Shown: piece after piece, positions 25,565-34,268 of the stretch
How the letters are laid out: each line of letters starts with the position of its first letter
How positions within the stretch are numbered: the stretch's first letter is position 1
Assembly (NCBI RefSeq): GCF_015709455.1
Contig: NZ_JADNQW010000005.1
Span: 434,001-498,000 of the forward strand
DNA from: Methylosinus sp. H3A
GTDB taxonomy: Bacteria > Pseudomonadota > Alphaproteobacteria > Rhizobiales > Beijerinckiaceae
Direction: 5' to 3'
DNA length: 64,000 nt
Notes under the pieces: generated by a model
Seen by the model: the letters and a program-made list of their open reading frames with translations, nothing else
Told to the model about the DNA's origin: nothing
The model's database searches: none
Made by a program: the position numbers and the translations under genes

Positions 25565-26827
25565 TCAGGCGCTGGCGCCGCTCTTTTCGCTACGCTCGGC
25601 GTAGATATAGAGCGGGCGCGCCTTGCCCTCGACAACCTCGGGTCCGATGACGACCTGCTCGACGCCCTCGAGGCCCGGCAGCTCGAACATGGTGTCGAGC
25701 AGAATGCCCTCCATGATGGAGCGCAGGCCGCGCGCGCCGGTGTGGCGCTCGATCGCCTTGCGGGCGACGGAAGAGAGCGCCTCGTCCTGGAAGGTGAGCT
25801 CGGTGCTCTCCATCTCGAACAGCCGCTGATACTGCTTGACCAGCGCATTCTTCGGCTCGGTGAGGATGCGCTTCAGCGCCTCCTCGTCCAGATCCTCGAG
25901 CGTCGCGATCACCGGCAGACGGCCGACGAATTCGGGGATGAGGCCGAATTTCAGCAGATCCTCGGGCTGCACATGACGGAAGATGTCGCCGGTGCGGCGC
26001 TCGTCCGGCGCCTGCACATTGGCGCCGAAGCCGATGGAGGTGCCCCGACCGCGCGAGGAGATGATCTTCTCAAGGCCGGCGAAGGCGCCGCCGCAGATGA
26101 AGAGAATATTGGTCGTGTCGACCTGCAGGAACTCCTGCTGCGGATGCTTGCGCCCACCCTGCGGCGGCACAGAGGCGATGGTGCCTTCCATGATCTTCAG
26201 CAGCGCCTGCTGCACGCCCTCGCCCGACACATCGCGCGTGATCGACGGATTGTCGGATTTGCGCGAGATCTTGTCGATCTCGTCGACATAGACGATGCCG
26301 CGCTGCGCGCGCTCGACATTGTAGTCGGATGCCTGCAGCAGCTTGAGGATGATGTTCTCGACATCCTCGCCGACATAGCCCGCCTCGGTCAGCGTCGTCG
26401 CGTCCGCCATGGTGAAGGGCACGTCGAGAATGCGCGCAAGCGTCTGAGCCAGCATCGTCTTGCCGACGCCCGTCGGGCCGATCAGCAGAATGTTGGATTT
26501 CGCCAGCTCGACGTCGCCATGCTTGGCGGCGTGATTGAGGCGCTTGTAGTGATTATGCACGGCGACCGACAGCACGCGCTTGGCCTGCGCCTGGCCGATC
26601 ACATAATCATCGAGAACCTTGCAGATCTCCCGCGGCGTCGGAATGCCGTCGCGCTGCTTGACGATGGACTTGTTCTCCTCGCGGATGATGTCCATGCAGA
26701 GCTCGACGCATTCGTCGCAGATGAAGACCGTCGGACCAGCGATGAGCTTGCGCACCTCATGCTGGCTCTTGCCACAAAATGAGCAGTAGAGCGTGTTCTT
26801 CGAATCGCTGCTGCCGACCTTGCTCAT
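25565..26827 (-). CDS. clpX: ATP-dependent Clp protease ATP-binding subunit ClpX
   Basis: 420 residues from ATG at 26827. ClpX unfolds tagged substrates for ClpP. The N-terminal zinc-binding domain has C15/C18 (YCSFCGKS) and C37/C40 (ICDECVELC). The AAA+ core has Walker [10 protein letters not shown], Walker [11 protein letters not shown], the [18 protein letters not shown] pore region and a sensor-2 Arg near [10 protein letters not shown]. It lies upstream of lon on the same strand. The clpP gene that normally precedes clpX in this group is absent; pfp lies there instead, facing the same way. Confidence 0.97.
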   Translation of the reverse strand: MSKVGSSDSKNTLYCSFCGKSQHEVRKLIAGPTVFICDECVELCMDIIREENKSIVKQRDGIPTPREICKVLDDYVIGQAQAKRVLSVAVHNHYKRLNHAAKHGDVELAKSNILLIGPTGVGKTMLAQTLARILDVPFTMADATTLTEAGYVGEDVENIILKLLQASDYNVERAQRGIVYVDEIDKISRKSDNPSITRDVSGEGVQQALLKIMEGTIASVPPQGGRKHPQQEFLQVDTTNILFICGGAFAGLEKIISSRGRGTSIGFGANVQAPDERRTGDIFRHVQPEDLLKFGLIPEFVGRLPVIATLEDLDEEALKRILTEPKNALVKQYQRLFEMESTELTFQDEALSSVARKAIERHTGARGLRSIMEGILLDTMFELPGLEGVEQVVIGPEVVEGKARPLYIYAERSEKSGASA

Positions 26828-27148
26828 GTCTCGTCTCCTGACCGATCGGCCCGCTGTGGCGAATCGAACCAACCTCACTCGATATCAGCGAGGGCCTAAC
26901 AAAAGGTGCAAACGGGCTTTGGCCCGCCGCTCTCCCCGTCCCCCAGCTTCCGGCGTCTACCGCGGATGCCAGTCTATAAGTCCCGGCCCGCAATGCAACC
27001 ACGACGCCCGCATATAAATCAAGCAAGAATCGCGCCTTGGGAAGGGGCCCTGCGCCTTTTCCGGGCGCCACTCCTTCTAAAGAGTAAATTTCCTGAAAAT
27101 CAAGGCCTTGACCCCAGGCGTCGCCGGTCGTGCGACAGTCTCGAGACG
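26828..27148. other. Intergenic region between clpX and pfp
   Basis: About 320 bases with no gene. It contains a candidate clpX promoter (27076-27103) in a less GC-rich stretch. The rest shows no coding signs, and no remnant of clpP was recognised. Confidence 0.6.
27076..27103 (-). promoter_or_regulatory. Candidate sigma-70-type promoter for clpX
   Basis: On the minus strand TTGATT (27098-27103) and TTTAGA (27076-27081) are spaced by 16 bases, close to the -35/-10 consensus, about 250 bases before the clpX start. The distance leaves a long leader. No convincing heat-shock (sigma-32) pair was seen. Confidence 0.35.
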
Positions 27149-28369
27149 TTACGTTCTCAGTTTTTTGGCGACAGGATTCAAGCGGAGCCTGTACGCATCC
27201 GGCATTCCCGAGCCGAGCAGAGGACGCAGATAAAGCCGGAAGGCGTCAGTGACATCCGTGCCGTCCGCGGTCAGAAACTCGGCCGGCATCACCTTGGTCT
27301 TGCCGGCGACCTCCACGAGCGGCGTGAGCCGATAATCCACAGAGTAGAATCCCGTGCGGTGAATCGTCACGGAGCCGTCGCGATCGCCCCACAGCGCGAA
27401 CTGCACCGCCTTCTCGCCGACCTCGCGCGCCTCGCGCTGATCCACATCGGAGACGCAGCCGACGAAGCTGCGCTGCACATAGCCGAAAGTATCGGCCCGC
27501 ACGCGCTTCAAGCCGAGCTTGGTCTTGACGAGCTCGGTCAGCATGTCGGCGAGAGCGCCTCCGCCCAGATGCACATTGCCATGCGCGTCCTTCTCCACCT
27601 GCTCGGCGAGCTTGGCCGCGATCGGCGTATGGTTCTCGTCGGAAATTCCCTCCGAAACCGCCACGACGCAGCGCCCATATTTGTCCATCGTCGCTTTGAC
27701 GTCGGCGAGGAAGCGCTCCGTGTCGAAGGCGCGCTCGGGCACATAGATGAGATGCGGCCCGTCGTCCGGGAATTTCTTGCCGAGCGCGGAAGCCGCGGTG
27801 AGAAAGCCCGCATGGCGGCCCATCACCACGGCGATATAGACGCCGGGCAGCGCCCAATTATCGAGATTGGCGCCGGCGAAGGCCTGCGCGACCCAGCGCG
27901 CCGCGGAGGGAAAGCCCGGCGTGTGATCATTGATCATCAGATCATTGTCGATCGTCTTGGGAATGTGAACGACGCGCAGCGGATAATCGGCCTTGATCGC
28001 TTCCTCGGAAACGATGCGCACCGTGTCGGAGCTGTCGTTCCCGCCTATATAGAAGAAGCAGCCGATCTCATGCGCGCGCAGCACCTCGAAGATCTCGTGG
28101 CAATATTTGAGATCGGGCTTGTCGCGCGTCGAGCCGAGCGCGGAGGACGGCGTGCAGGCGACCATCTCGAGATTATGAGTCGTCTCCTGCGTCAGATCGA
28201 CGAAATTCTCATTCACGATTCCGCGCACGCCGTGATAGGCGCCATAGACGCGCTCGACCGCACGGAACTTGCGCGACTCGAGCACGGCGCCGACGAGCGA
28301 CTGATTGATGACGGCGGTCGGTCCGCCGCCCTGCGCGATGAGGACTTTGGAGAAATCGATCTTCGACAC
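27149..28369 (-). CDS. pfp: Pyrophosphate-dependent phosphofructokinase
   Basis: 406 residues. It catalyses reversible fructose-6-phosphate phosphorylation with pyrophosphate, at the centre of glycolysis and gluconeogenesis. The diagnostic change PKTIDND (Lys where ATP enzymes have Gly) is present. The other diagnostic site reads GGNDS instead of the common GGDDS, still not the ATP-type GGDGS. VMGRHAGF and VYGAYHGVRG are typical. PPi-type enzymes are characteristic of methanotrophs and some other methylotrophs. It lies 96 bases downstream of the secA stop on the same strand; a hairpin sits between them. Confidence 0.9.
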   Translation of the reverse strand: MSKIDFSKVLIAQGGGPTAVINQSLVGAVLESRKFRAVERVYGAYHGVRGIVNENFVDLTQETTHNLEMVACTPSSALGSTRDKPDLKYCHEIFEVLRAHEIGCFFYIGGNDSSDTVRIVSEEAIKADYPLRVVHIPKTIDNDLMINDHTPGFPSAARWVAQAFAGANLDNWALPGVYIAVVMGRHAGFLTAASALGKKFPDDGPHLIYVPERAFDTERFLADVKATMDKYGRCVVAVSEGISDENHTPIAAKLAEQVEKDAHGNVHLGGGALADMLTELVKTKLGLKRVRADTFGYVQRSFVGCVSDVDQREAREVGEKAVQFALWGDRDGSVTIHRTGFYSVDYRLTPLVEVAGKTKVMPAEFLTADGTDVTDAFRLYLRPLLGSGMPDAYRLRLNPVAKKLRT

Positions 28370-28402
28370 GGATTGGCTCCAGTAGCAGCGGAAAATTGCG
28401 AC

Positions 28403-28450
28403 GCGAATAGCGAAATAGCCAATAGCGAGTAGCGGCTATTCGCTATTCGC
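28403..28450. repeat. Inverted repeat between secA and pfp
   Basis: GCGAATAGCGAAATAGCC (28403-28420) faces GGCTATTCGCTATTCGC (28434-28450): 17 pairs with one bulged A. The arms are themselves built from a repeated GCGAATA unit, and further copies follow (CGCCACTCGCAATTCGC). It may act as a terminator or RNA stabiliser for secA; there is no T-tract. Confidence 0.6.
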
Positions 28451-28464
28451 CACTCGCAATTCGC

Positions 28465-31287
28465 TCACACCAGCGCACCGTGACAGTGCTTGAATTTCTT
28501 GCCCGAGCCACAGGGACAGGGCTCATTGCGGCCGACCTTGCCCCAGGTCGCGGGATTGGCGGGATCGCGCGCCGCCTCCGCCTCCGCCGCGCCGCCGCCG
28601 ATCGCCTGGGATGAAAAATCCGCAGCGGCGAGGCGGGCGTTGAGATCGGCGAGCGCGCTCTCTCCGCCGCCCGCGGCGTTCGGGTCCGGATGCACATATT
28701 CCATGGGCGGCAGCTCGGCCGGGGCCGGCGGCGCCTCGAAGGACACCTCGACGCGCATCAGCTGCGAGGTGACCGTCTCGTCCCAATGCGTCATCAGGCT
28801 GCGGAACAGATCCAGCGCCTCGGATTTATATTCGTTGAGCGGATCGCGCTGCGCCATGCCGCGCCAGCCGATCACTTGGCGAAGATGATCGAGCACGACG
28901 AGATGGTCGCGCCACAGATGATCGAGCGCCTGCAGCACGACCTGCTTCTCGATCATGCGCGAGAGCTGCTCCGTGTTACGCTCGACTCGCTCGGCGTAGG
29001 ACTGGTTCGCCGCGGTGAGCAGACGCTCCTTGATCTCCTCGTCGGCGATGCCCTCTTCCTTCGCCCAATCCTCGATCGGCAGATCGAGATTGAGCTGCGC
29101 GCGCGCCGCCTCGGCAAGGCCTTCGACGTCCCAGGCTTCGGCATAAGCGTCATGCGGAATATGCTTGGCGACGAGTTCGACGACGACGTCCTCGCGCATC
29201 TCGTTCACCGCCTCCTCGACGCTCTCCTCCGCCATGATCTCGCGCCGGCGCTCGAAGATGACCTTGCGCTGGTCGTTCATGACATTGTCGAATTTGAGGA
29301 TGTTCTTGCGGATATCGAAGTTGCGCGCCTCGACCTTGTGCTGCGCCTTCTCCAGCGCCTTGTTGATCCAGGGATGGACGATCGCCTCGCCCTCCTGCAG
29401 GCCGAGCTTCACCAGCATGCTCTCCATGCGCTCGGAGCCGAAGATGCGCATGAGATCGTCCTGCAGCGACAGGAAGAATTTCGAGCGGCCGGGATCGCCC
29501 TGACGGCCCGAGCGGCCGCGCAGCTGATTGTCGATGCGCCGGCTCTCGTGGCGCTCCGTGCCGATGATGTAGAGTCCGCCGGCGGCGAGCGCCTTTTCCT
29601 TGAAATCGGCGATCTCGGCGCGAATCTCGGCCTCCTTCGCCTCGCGAGCGGCGCCCTCGAGCCCGGCATATTCCTGCGCGACGCGCATCTCTATATTGCC
29701 GCCGAGCTGAATGTCGGTGCCGCGACCGGCCATATTGGTGGCGATGGTGATCGCGCCCGGCACGCCCGCCTCGGCGACGATATAGGCCTCCTGCTCGTGG
29801 AAGCGCGCGTTGAGCACGGCGAATTGCCGCGACGGCTGGCCGCTGCGCGCCGCCTCATAGAGCTTGGCGAGCGCCTTGGCCGGCTCGGAGAAGTCGATCT
29901 GCTTATAGCCCTTGGAGAGCAGGAATTCGGCGAGCTGCTCGGACTTCTCGATCGACGTCGTGCCGACGAGCAGCGGCTGCATCTTGGCGTTCGCCTCCTC
30001 GATCTCGCGCGCGATGGCGTCGAGCTTCTCGCGGCCGGTGCGATAGACCTCGTCGTCCTCGTCTATGCGCTGCACCGGGCGATTGGTCGGAATCTCGACG
30101 ACGTCGAGCTTATAGATCTCGGCGAACTCGTCGGCTTCCGTCGAGGCCGTGCCGGTCATGCCGGCGAGCTTCTCGTAGAGGCGGAAATAATTCTGGAAGG
30201 TGATGGAGGCGAGCGTGACATTCTCCGGCTGGACGGCCTGCCGCTCCTTGGCCTCGAGCGCCTGATGCAGCCCTTCCGAATAACGACGGCCGGGCATCAT
30301 GCGGCCGGTGAATTCGTCGATGATGACGACCTCGCCCTTACGGACGATGTAATCCTTGTCGCGCTGGAACAGCTTGTGCGCGCGCAAGGCCTGGTTCACA
30401 TGATGGACCAGCGTGACGTTCTGCGCCTCATAGAGCGCGCCATCGGCGAGCACGCCGGCCTCGGCCAGCAGCTCTTCCATATGCTCATTGCCGATTTCCG
30501 TCAGATTGACGGTGCGCTGCTTCTCGTCGAGCTCGTAGTCTTCCTTGTCGAGCTTGGGGAGCAGCTTGTCGATCGCATTATAAAGATCGGATTTGTCGTC
30601 CGAATGGCCCGAGATGATGAGCGGCGTGCGCGCCTCGTCGATGAGGATCGAATCCACTTCGTCGACGATGGCGTAGGCATGCGGGCGCTGCACCATCTGC
30701 GCCAGCTCGTATTTCATATTGTCGCGCAGATAGTCGAAGCCGAATTCGTTGTTGGTGCCGTAGGTGATGTCGCAGCGATAGGCGTCGGCGCGCTCCTCGT
30801 CCGATATGTCGTGGACGATGACGCCGACGCTGAGGCCCAGGAATCGATAGACCCGGCCCATCCATTCGGCGTCGCGGCGGGCGAGATAGTCGTTGACGGT
30901 GACGACATGGACGCCGCGGCCGACCAACGCGTTGAGATAGACGGCGAGCGTCGCGACCAGCGTCTTGCCCTCGCCGGTGCGCATCTCGGCGATGGCGCCC
31001 TCGTGGAGGACCATGCCGCCGATGAGCTGCACGTCGAAATGCCTCTGGCCGAGCACGCGCTTGGCCGCCTCTCGGACGGTGGCGAAGGCCGGGACCAGCA
31101 GATCGTCGAGCCGCGCGCCGTTCGCGAGTTGTTCGCGGAACTCCTCGGTGCGCCCGCGCAGCGCCTCATCCGACAAAACAGCGAGCTCGGGTTCCAAAGC
31201 GTTGATCGCCTTGACCTTCGGCTGATAGGTCTTGAGCCGGCGGTCGTTGGCCGAGCCGAAAATCTTCTTGGCGAGAGCGCCGAGCAT
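28465..31287 (-). CDS. secA: Preprotein translocase ATPase SecA
   Basis: 940 residues from ATG at 31287 ([15 protein letters not shown]), preceded by AAGG. SecA drives proteins through SecYEG. In order: Walker A ([13 protein letters not shown]), Walker B region ([14 protein letters not shown]), preprotein cross-linking domain, second nucleotide-binding fold ([14 protein letters not shown]), helical wing and scaffold, a Pro/Glu-rich linker, and the zinc-binding C-terminal peptide [14 protein letters not shown], which binds SecB. The full set means a SecB-dependent SecA1. It is followed by pfp; no parvulin gene adjoins it, although one is found at 58.6 kb. Confidence 0.97.
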   Translation of the reverse strand: MLGALAKKIFGSANDRRLKTYQPKVKAINALEPELAVLSDEALRGRTEEFREQLANGARLDDLLVPAFATVREAAKRVLGQRHFDVQLIGGMVLHEGAIAEMRTGEGKTLVATLAVYLNALVGRGVHVVTVNDYLARRDAEWMGRVYRFLGLSVGVIVHDISDEERADAYRCDITYGTNNEFGFDYLRDNMKYELAQMVQRPHAYAIVDEVDSILIDEARTPLIISGHSDDKSDLYNAIDKLLPKLDKEDYELDEKQRTVNLTEIGNEHMEELLAEAGVLADGALYEAQNVTLVHHVNQALRAHKLFQRDKDYIVRKGEVVIIDEFTGRMMPGRRYSEGLHQALEAKERQAVQPENVTLASITFQNYFRLYEKLAGMTGTASTEADEFAEIYKLDVVEIPTNRPVQRIDEDDEVYRTGREKLDAIAREIEEANAKMQPLLVGTTSIEKSEQLAEFLLSKGYKQIDFSEPAKALAKLYEAARSGQPSRQFAVLNARFHEQEAYIVAEAGVPGAITIATNMAGRGTDIQLGGNIEMRVAQEYAGLEGAAREAKEAEIRAEIADFKEKALAAGGLYIIGTERHESRRIDNQLRGRSGRQGDPGRSKFFLSLQDDLMRIFGSERMESMLVKLGLQEGEAIVHPWINKALEKAQHKVEARNFDIRKNILKFDNVMNDQRKVIFERRREIMAEESVEEAVNEMREDVVVELVAKHIPHDAYAEAWDVEGLAEAARAQLNLDLPIEDWAKEEGIADEEIKERLLTAANQSYAERVERNTEQLSRMIEKQVVLQALDHLWRDHLVVLDHLRQVIGWRGMAQRDPLNEYKSEALDLFRSLMTHWDETVTSQLMRVEVSFEAPPAPAELPPMEYVHPDPNAAGGGESALADLNARLAAADFSSQAIGGGAAEAEAARDPANPATWGKVGRNEPCPCGSGKKFKHCHGALV

Positions 31288-31733
31288 GCGCAAACCTTTC
31301 TAGATGAGCCTCCGGCGAGGAGCCGGCGGAGGCCGCCTTTTCGCACATGTTCCTTTCGATTTGCCAATTTCTTTTCGAAAGGTCGGCGGGCGCGGCCGTG
31401 CGCTCGCGCTCGCGTCTGCGGCGCGGCGACGGCCGAGAGATAAGAGGCGGCCGAACCCTTGTCAATGTAAGGGCGCGGCGAAATCAGGGCTCCGAATCGG
31501 GCTGACGAGCAGGCATGTTTGCAGCGTCATGGCCGCGCTCGTCGCGGCCATCCACGCCGCGACCTCTCCGAAAGCCTAAGAACATGAGCGGAACCGCGCA
31601 GCCCCCGCGTGTCGCGATGTCCTGGCGTGGATGCCCGGACATTCTGGAGCGCGAAGCCCGCCTTGCCGCGCTGGACGTCGCGATTGCCCGAGGCACTGCC
31701 CCGCGGAGGAAGGGTGAAGGGATCGCGGATCCC
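31288..31733. other. Intergenic region upstream of secA
   Basis: About 446 bases. The secA leader carries two inverted repeats: GCCTCCG/CGGAGGC (31308-31314, 31327-31333) and CCTTTCGA/TCGAAAGG (31352-31359, 31375-31382). The part near 31500-31720 reads as MAALVAAIHAA and DILEREARLAALDVAIA, strings typical of translated intergenic repeats rather than a gene. SecM- or SecA-type leader control is possible but no leader peptide is recognised. Confidence 0.5.
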
Positions 31734-32711
31734 TCACTCCGGCGCCTCCTCGATCCGCCGGAACGGCGTCGGCAGCCGGCCCTGCTCCAAGAGTCTCGAG
31801 AACAGCCGCAGCCCGGCCGGCTCATTGCCATTGGGATGGACGAGCACGATCGAGCCGTCCCGTGGCGGCGGCGACAGCACCAGCCAAGCGTCCGCCCCCA
31901 GCGCGATCAAATGCCGGAGTCGCAGTTCCTCCATCAGCCGGGCGTCGGCGACGAGGCCGGGGAAACGGAAAAACACCGAGGGCGTCGCGCCGCGCTCGAT
32001 CAGCAGCCGCTCGACCCGGAAAATCTCGGCGTCGATGTCGACTCCCGGCCGCAGGAGATAATTCTGCGCATCGGCGAGGCGGGGAACATAAGGGTGGCTG
32101 TAGGAATGGCCGACCCAGGCGATTCGCAACGTCCCGCTCGCAGCCTCATCCATCAGCCAATCGAAATCCGCCCCATGGCGCTCCAGCCATAGGCCGGAGA
32201 CCGAGAGCGCCAGCGGCGCGCCCGGAACGACATCGGCGAGACGGCGCAAGAACTCGCGATCCAGCGGCCTCCGGCTCGGGCAGAGATCGCCGGTGAGAAA
32301 CGAGCCCGCCCCGGCCCCATGGCCGAGCCCGGCGCTGGTCGAGAGGCTGCGCCCCACGGCGGCGAGGCGCGGCTCGTCGGGGTCGCCCGGCCGCGGCCGC
32401 AGCGCGCGGAGAAAGCGCGTCTCCATCTGCGCCGCCTCCGTCGTTTCCAGGCAGCGCCAGGCACTCTCGGCCTCGAGGCTCGTCTCGAGCGTCGCAGGAT
32501 CGACCGTGAGCGCGACGGCCTCTCCATCGAGCCTCATGCGGCGGATGGCGAGGCGCGTCTCGCCGGCGGGTCCATGGCATTCGAGAAAGGCAGGCCGATA
32601 ATCTGCGAGACGCCGCGCCGCCTCGCGCGCCTCGGCGCGCGGCGCGATTGCGGCGAGAGCGGCGAGCGCCCAGAATAAAATCGCCGCGTCCCTTCGCGGG
32701 CGCGCGCTCAT
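31734..32711 (-). CDS. Secreted polysaccharide deacetylase-like protein
   Basis: About 325 residues from ATG at 32711; a second ATG at 32729 is just upstream. A signal peptide is visible (RRDAAILFWALAALAAIAPRAEA). The C-terminal half resembles the NodB deacetylase domain: SFLTGDLCPS at the place of the TxDDGP motif, HSYSHPYVPRL (the zinc-binding HSxxH-type motif), and VFFRFPGLVAD. The first motif has Thr-Gly-Asp rather than two Asp, so catalysis may differ from standard enzymes. The N-terminal part (about 30-130) is unassigned. It is divergent from the GNAT gene, with starts 16 bases apart. Confidence 0.72.
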   Translation of the reverse strand: MSARPRRDAAILFWALAALAAIAPRAEAREAARRLADYRPAFLECHGPAGETRLAIRRMRLDGEAVALTVDPATLETSLEAESAWRCLETTEAAQMETRFLRALRPRPGDPDEPRLAAVGRSLSTSAGLGHGAGAGSFLTGDLCPSRRPLDREFLRRLADVVPGAPLALSVSGLWLERHGADFDWLMDEAASGTLRIAWVGHSYSHPYVPRLADAQNYLLRPGVDIDAEIFRVERLLIERGATPSVFFRFPGLVADARLMEELRLRHLIALGADAWLVLSPPPRDGSIVLVHPNGNEPAGLRLFSRLLEQGRLPTPFRRIEEAPE

Positions 32712-32727
32712 TCGCGGGGGATGACCC

Positions 32728-33189
32728 ATGACCGAGAAAACTCCTCCCGAAACAACCCCCGCCGCGGAAACGCTCGCCGTCGTCTTCCACGACCTCGCCC
32801 GCGAAAGTCCCGCCGTCGCGGCGGCGCTCGGCGGCGAGATCGCCGCCCGCTTCCGTCCCCGCGACGAGGCGCCCTTCTCCATCGTCGCCCATGACGAGAA
32901 GGGCGCGCTGATCGGCGGCCTCAACGGCGTCTTCCACTGGCGCTGGCTCTATATAAGGCATTTATGGGTCTCGCCGGAGCGTCGCGGCATCGGCCTCGGA
33001 ACCGCTTTGCTACGCCGCGCCGAGGCGGAGGCGCGCTCACGCTCCTGCCTCGGTCTCTATATCGACAGTTTCGACCCCCGCGCCGCGGCGCTCTACGAGC
33101 GGTTCGGCTTCACCCGCTTCGGCGAGATCGCCGATTTTCCGCCCGGCCACAACCGCATGTTCTTCTCCAAGAGGATCGCCGACGCATGA
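32728..33189 (+). CDS. GNAT family N-acetyltransferase
   Basis: 153 residues. The acetyl-CoA site RRGIGLGTALLRRAEAEA follows LYIRHLWVSPE, and the late motif AAALYERFGFTRFGE is typical. The substrate is unknown. It overlaps the following alcohol dehydrogenase start by 4 bases (ATGA), so the two are co-translated. It faces away from the deacetylase; the promoters overlap in the short gap. Confidence 0.82.
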   Translation: MTEKTPPETTPAAETLAVVFHDLARESPAVAAALGGEIAARFRPRDEAPFSIVAHDEKGALIGGLNGVFHWRWLYIRHLWVSPERRGIGLGTALLRRAEAEARSRSCLGLYIDSFDPRAAALYERFGFTRFGEIADFPPGHNRMFFSKRIADA

Positions 33190-34184
33190 GCGCCGCCGAG
33201 ATGACCGCCATGGTCCTGCGGCGGCCCGGGACGCCGCTCGAGGCCGAGCGCCGACCCCTGCCCCAGCCCGGCGCCGGCGAATTGCTGCTCGAGGTCGAGG
33301 CCTGCGGCGTCTGCCGAACCGATCTCCATGTCGTCGACGGCGAGCTCACGCATCCCAAGCTGCCCATCGTCCCCGGCCATGAGATCGTCGGCCGCGTGGC
33401 CGCGATCGGCGCCGGCGTCTCGGGCTTCGCTCTTCGAGAGCGCGTCGGCGTCCCCTGGCTCGGCCATACTTGCGGCTGCTGCCCCTATTGCGCCAGCGGG
33501 CGCGAGAATCTCTGCGACGATCCGCTCTTCACCGGCTACACGCGCGACGGCGGCTATGCGACCCGTACGGTCGCCGACGCCTCCTATTGCTTTCCGCTGC
33601 CGTCCGATGGCGATGCGGCGACTCTGGCGCCGCTGCTCTGCGCCGGGCTCATCGGCTGGCGCTCGCTGAAGATGACCGGCGACGCGCGCGACATCGGCAT
33701 TTACGGCTTCGGCGCCGCGGCGCATATCGTCGCGCAAGTCGCGATCGCGCAGGGCCGGCGCATCTTCGCCTTCGTGCGGCCGGGCGACGCCGCGGCGCGC
33801 GAATTCGCGCTCTCGCTCGGCGCCGTCTGGGCCGGCGGCTCCGACGAGGCGGCGCCGGAAAAGCTCGACGCCACGATCATCTTCGCGCCGGTCGGCGCGC
33901 TGGTTCCGCGCGCGCTCGCAGCGGTGCGCAAGGGCGGAATCGTCGTCTGCGGCGGCATTCACATGAGCGACATTCCCGCCTTCCCCTATTCGCTGCTGTG
34001 GGAGGAGCGCCGGCTCGTCTCGGTCGCCAATCTCACGCGCGAGGACGCGCGCGAATTTCTCGCGCTCGCGCCGCGGGTCGGAATCGACACGCATGTCGTG
34101 CGCTATCCGCTCGCCGCCGCGAACGAGGCGCTCGCGGATTTGCGCGAAGGTCGGCTTCAAGGCGCGGCGGTGCTGATTCCGTAA
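33186..34184 (+). CDS. Zinc-dependent alcohol dehydrogenase family protein
   Basis: 332 residues. Catalytic zinc ligands: the Cys in GVCRTDLHVVDGEL and the His in PGHEIVGRV. The structural zinc site has four Cys in CGCCPYCASGRENLC. The NAD(P) site is IGIYGFGAAAHIVAQVA, where the second Gly pattern is slightly altered (GFGAAA). It belongs to the AdhP-like medium-chain reductases; substrate unclear. It overlaps the GNAT gene by 4 bases. Downstream a palindrome-rich gap leads to the leftward kinase fusion. Confidence 0.87.
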   Translation: MSAAEMTAMVLRRPGTPLEAERRPLPQPGAGELLLEVEACGVCRTDLHVVDGELTHPKLPIVPGHEIVGRVAAIGAGVSGFALRERVGVPWLGHTCGCCPYCASGRENLCDDPLFTGYTRDGGYATRTVADASYCFPLPSDGDAATLAPLLCAGLIGWRSLKMTGDARDIGIYGFGAAAHIVAQVAIAQGRRIFAFVRPGDAAAREFALSLGAVWAGGSDEAAPEKLDATIIFAPVGALVPRALAAVRKGGIVVCGGIHMSDIPAFPYSLLWEERRLVSVANLTREDAREFLALAPRVGIDTHVVRYPLAAANEALADLREGRLQGAAVLIP

Positions 34185-34268
34185 AGGCTCTTTCCCTGGC
34201 CCTCCCCCGCATTGCGGAGGGAGACGCCAACGATCGGCATTTCGCGAACACTCGATGAAGGGCCCGGC

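Noticed and set aside
28690..31443. 917-codon frame opposite secA
   Set aside because: Antisense of a fully conserved SecA; no motif and no ribosome binding site.
31484..31720. Small gene upstream of the polysaccharide deacetylase (MAALVAAIHAA...)
   Set aside because: The strings are those obtained when dispersed intergenic repeats are translated; they differ by frame and lack a ribosome binding site.
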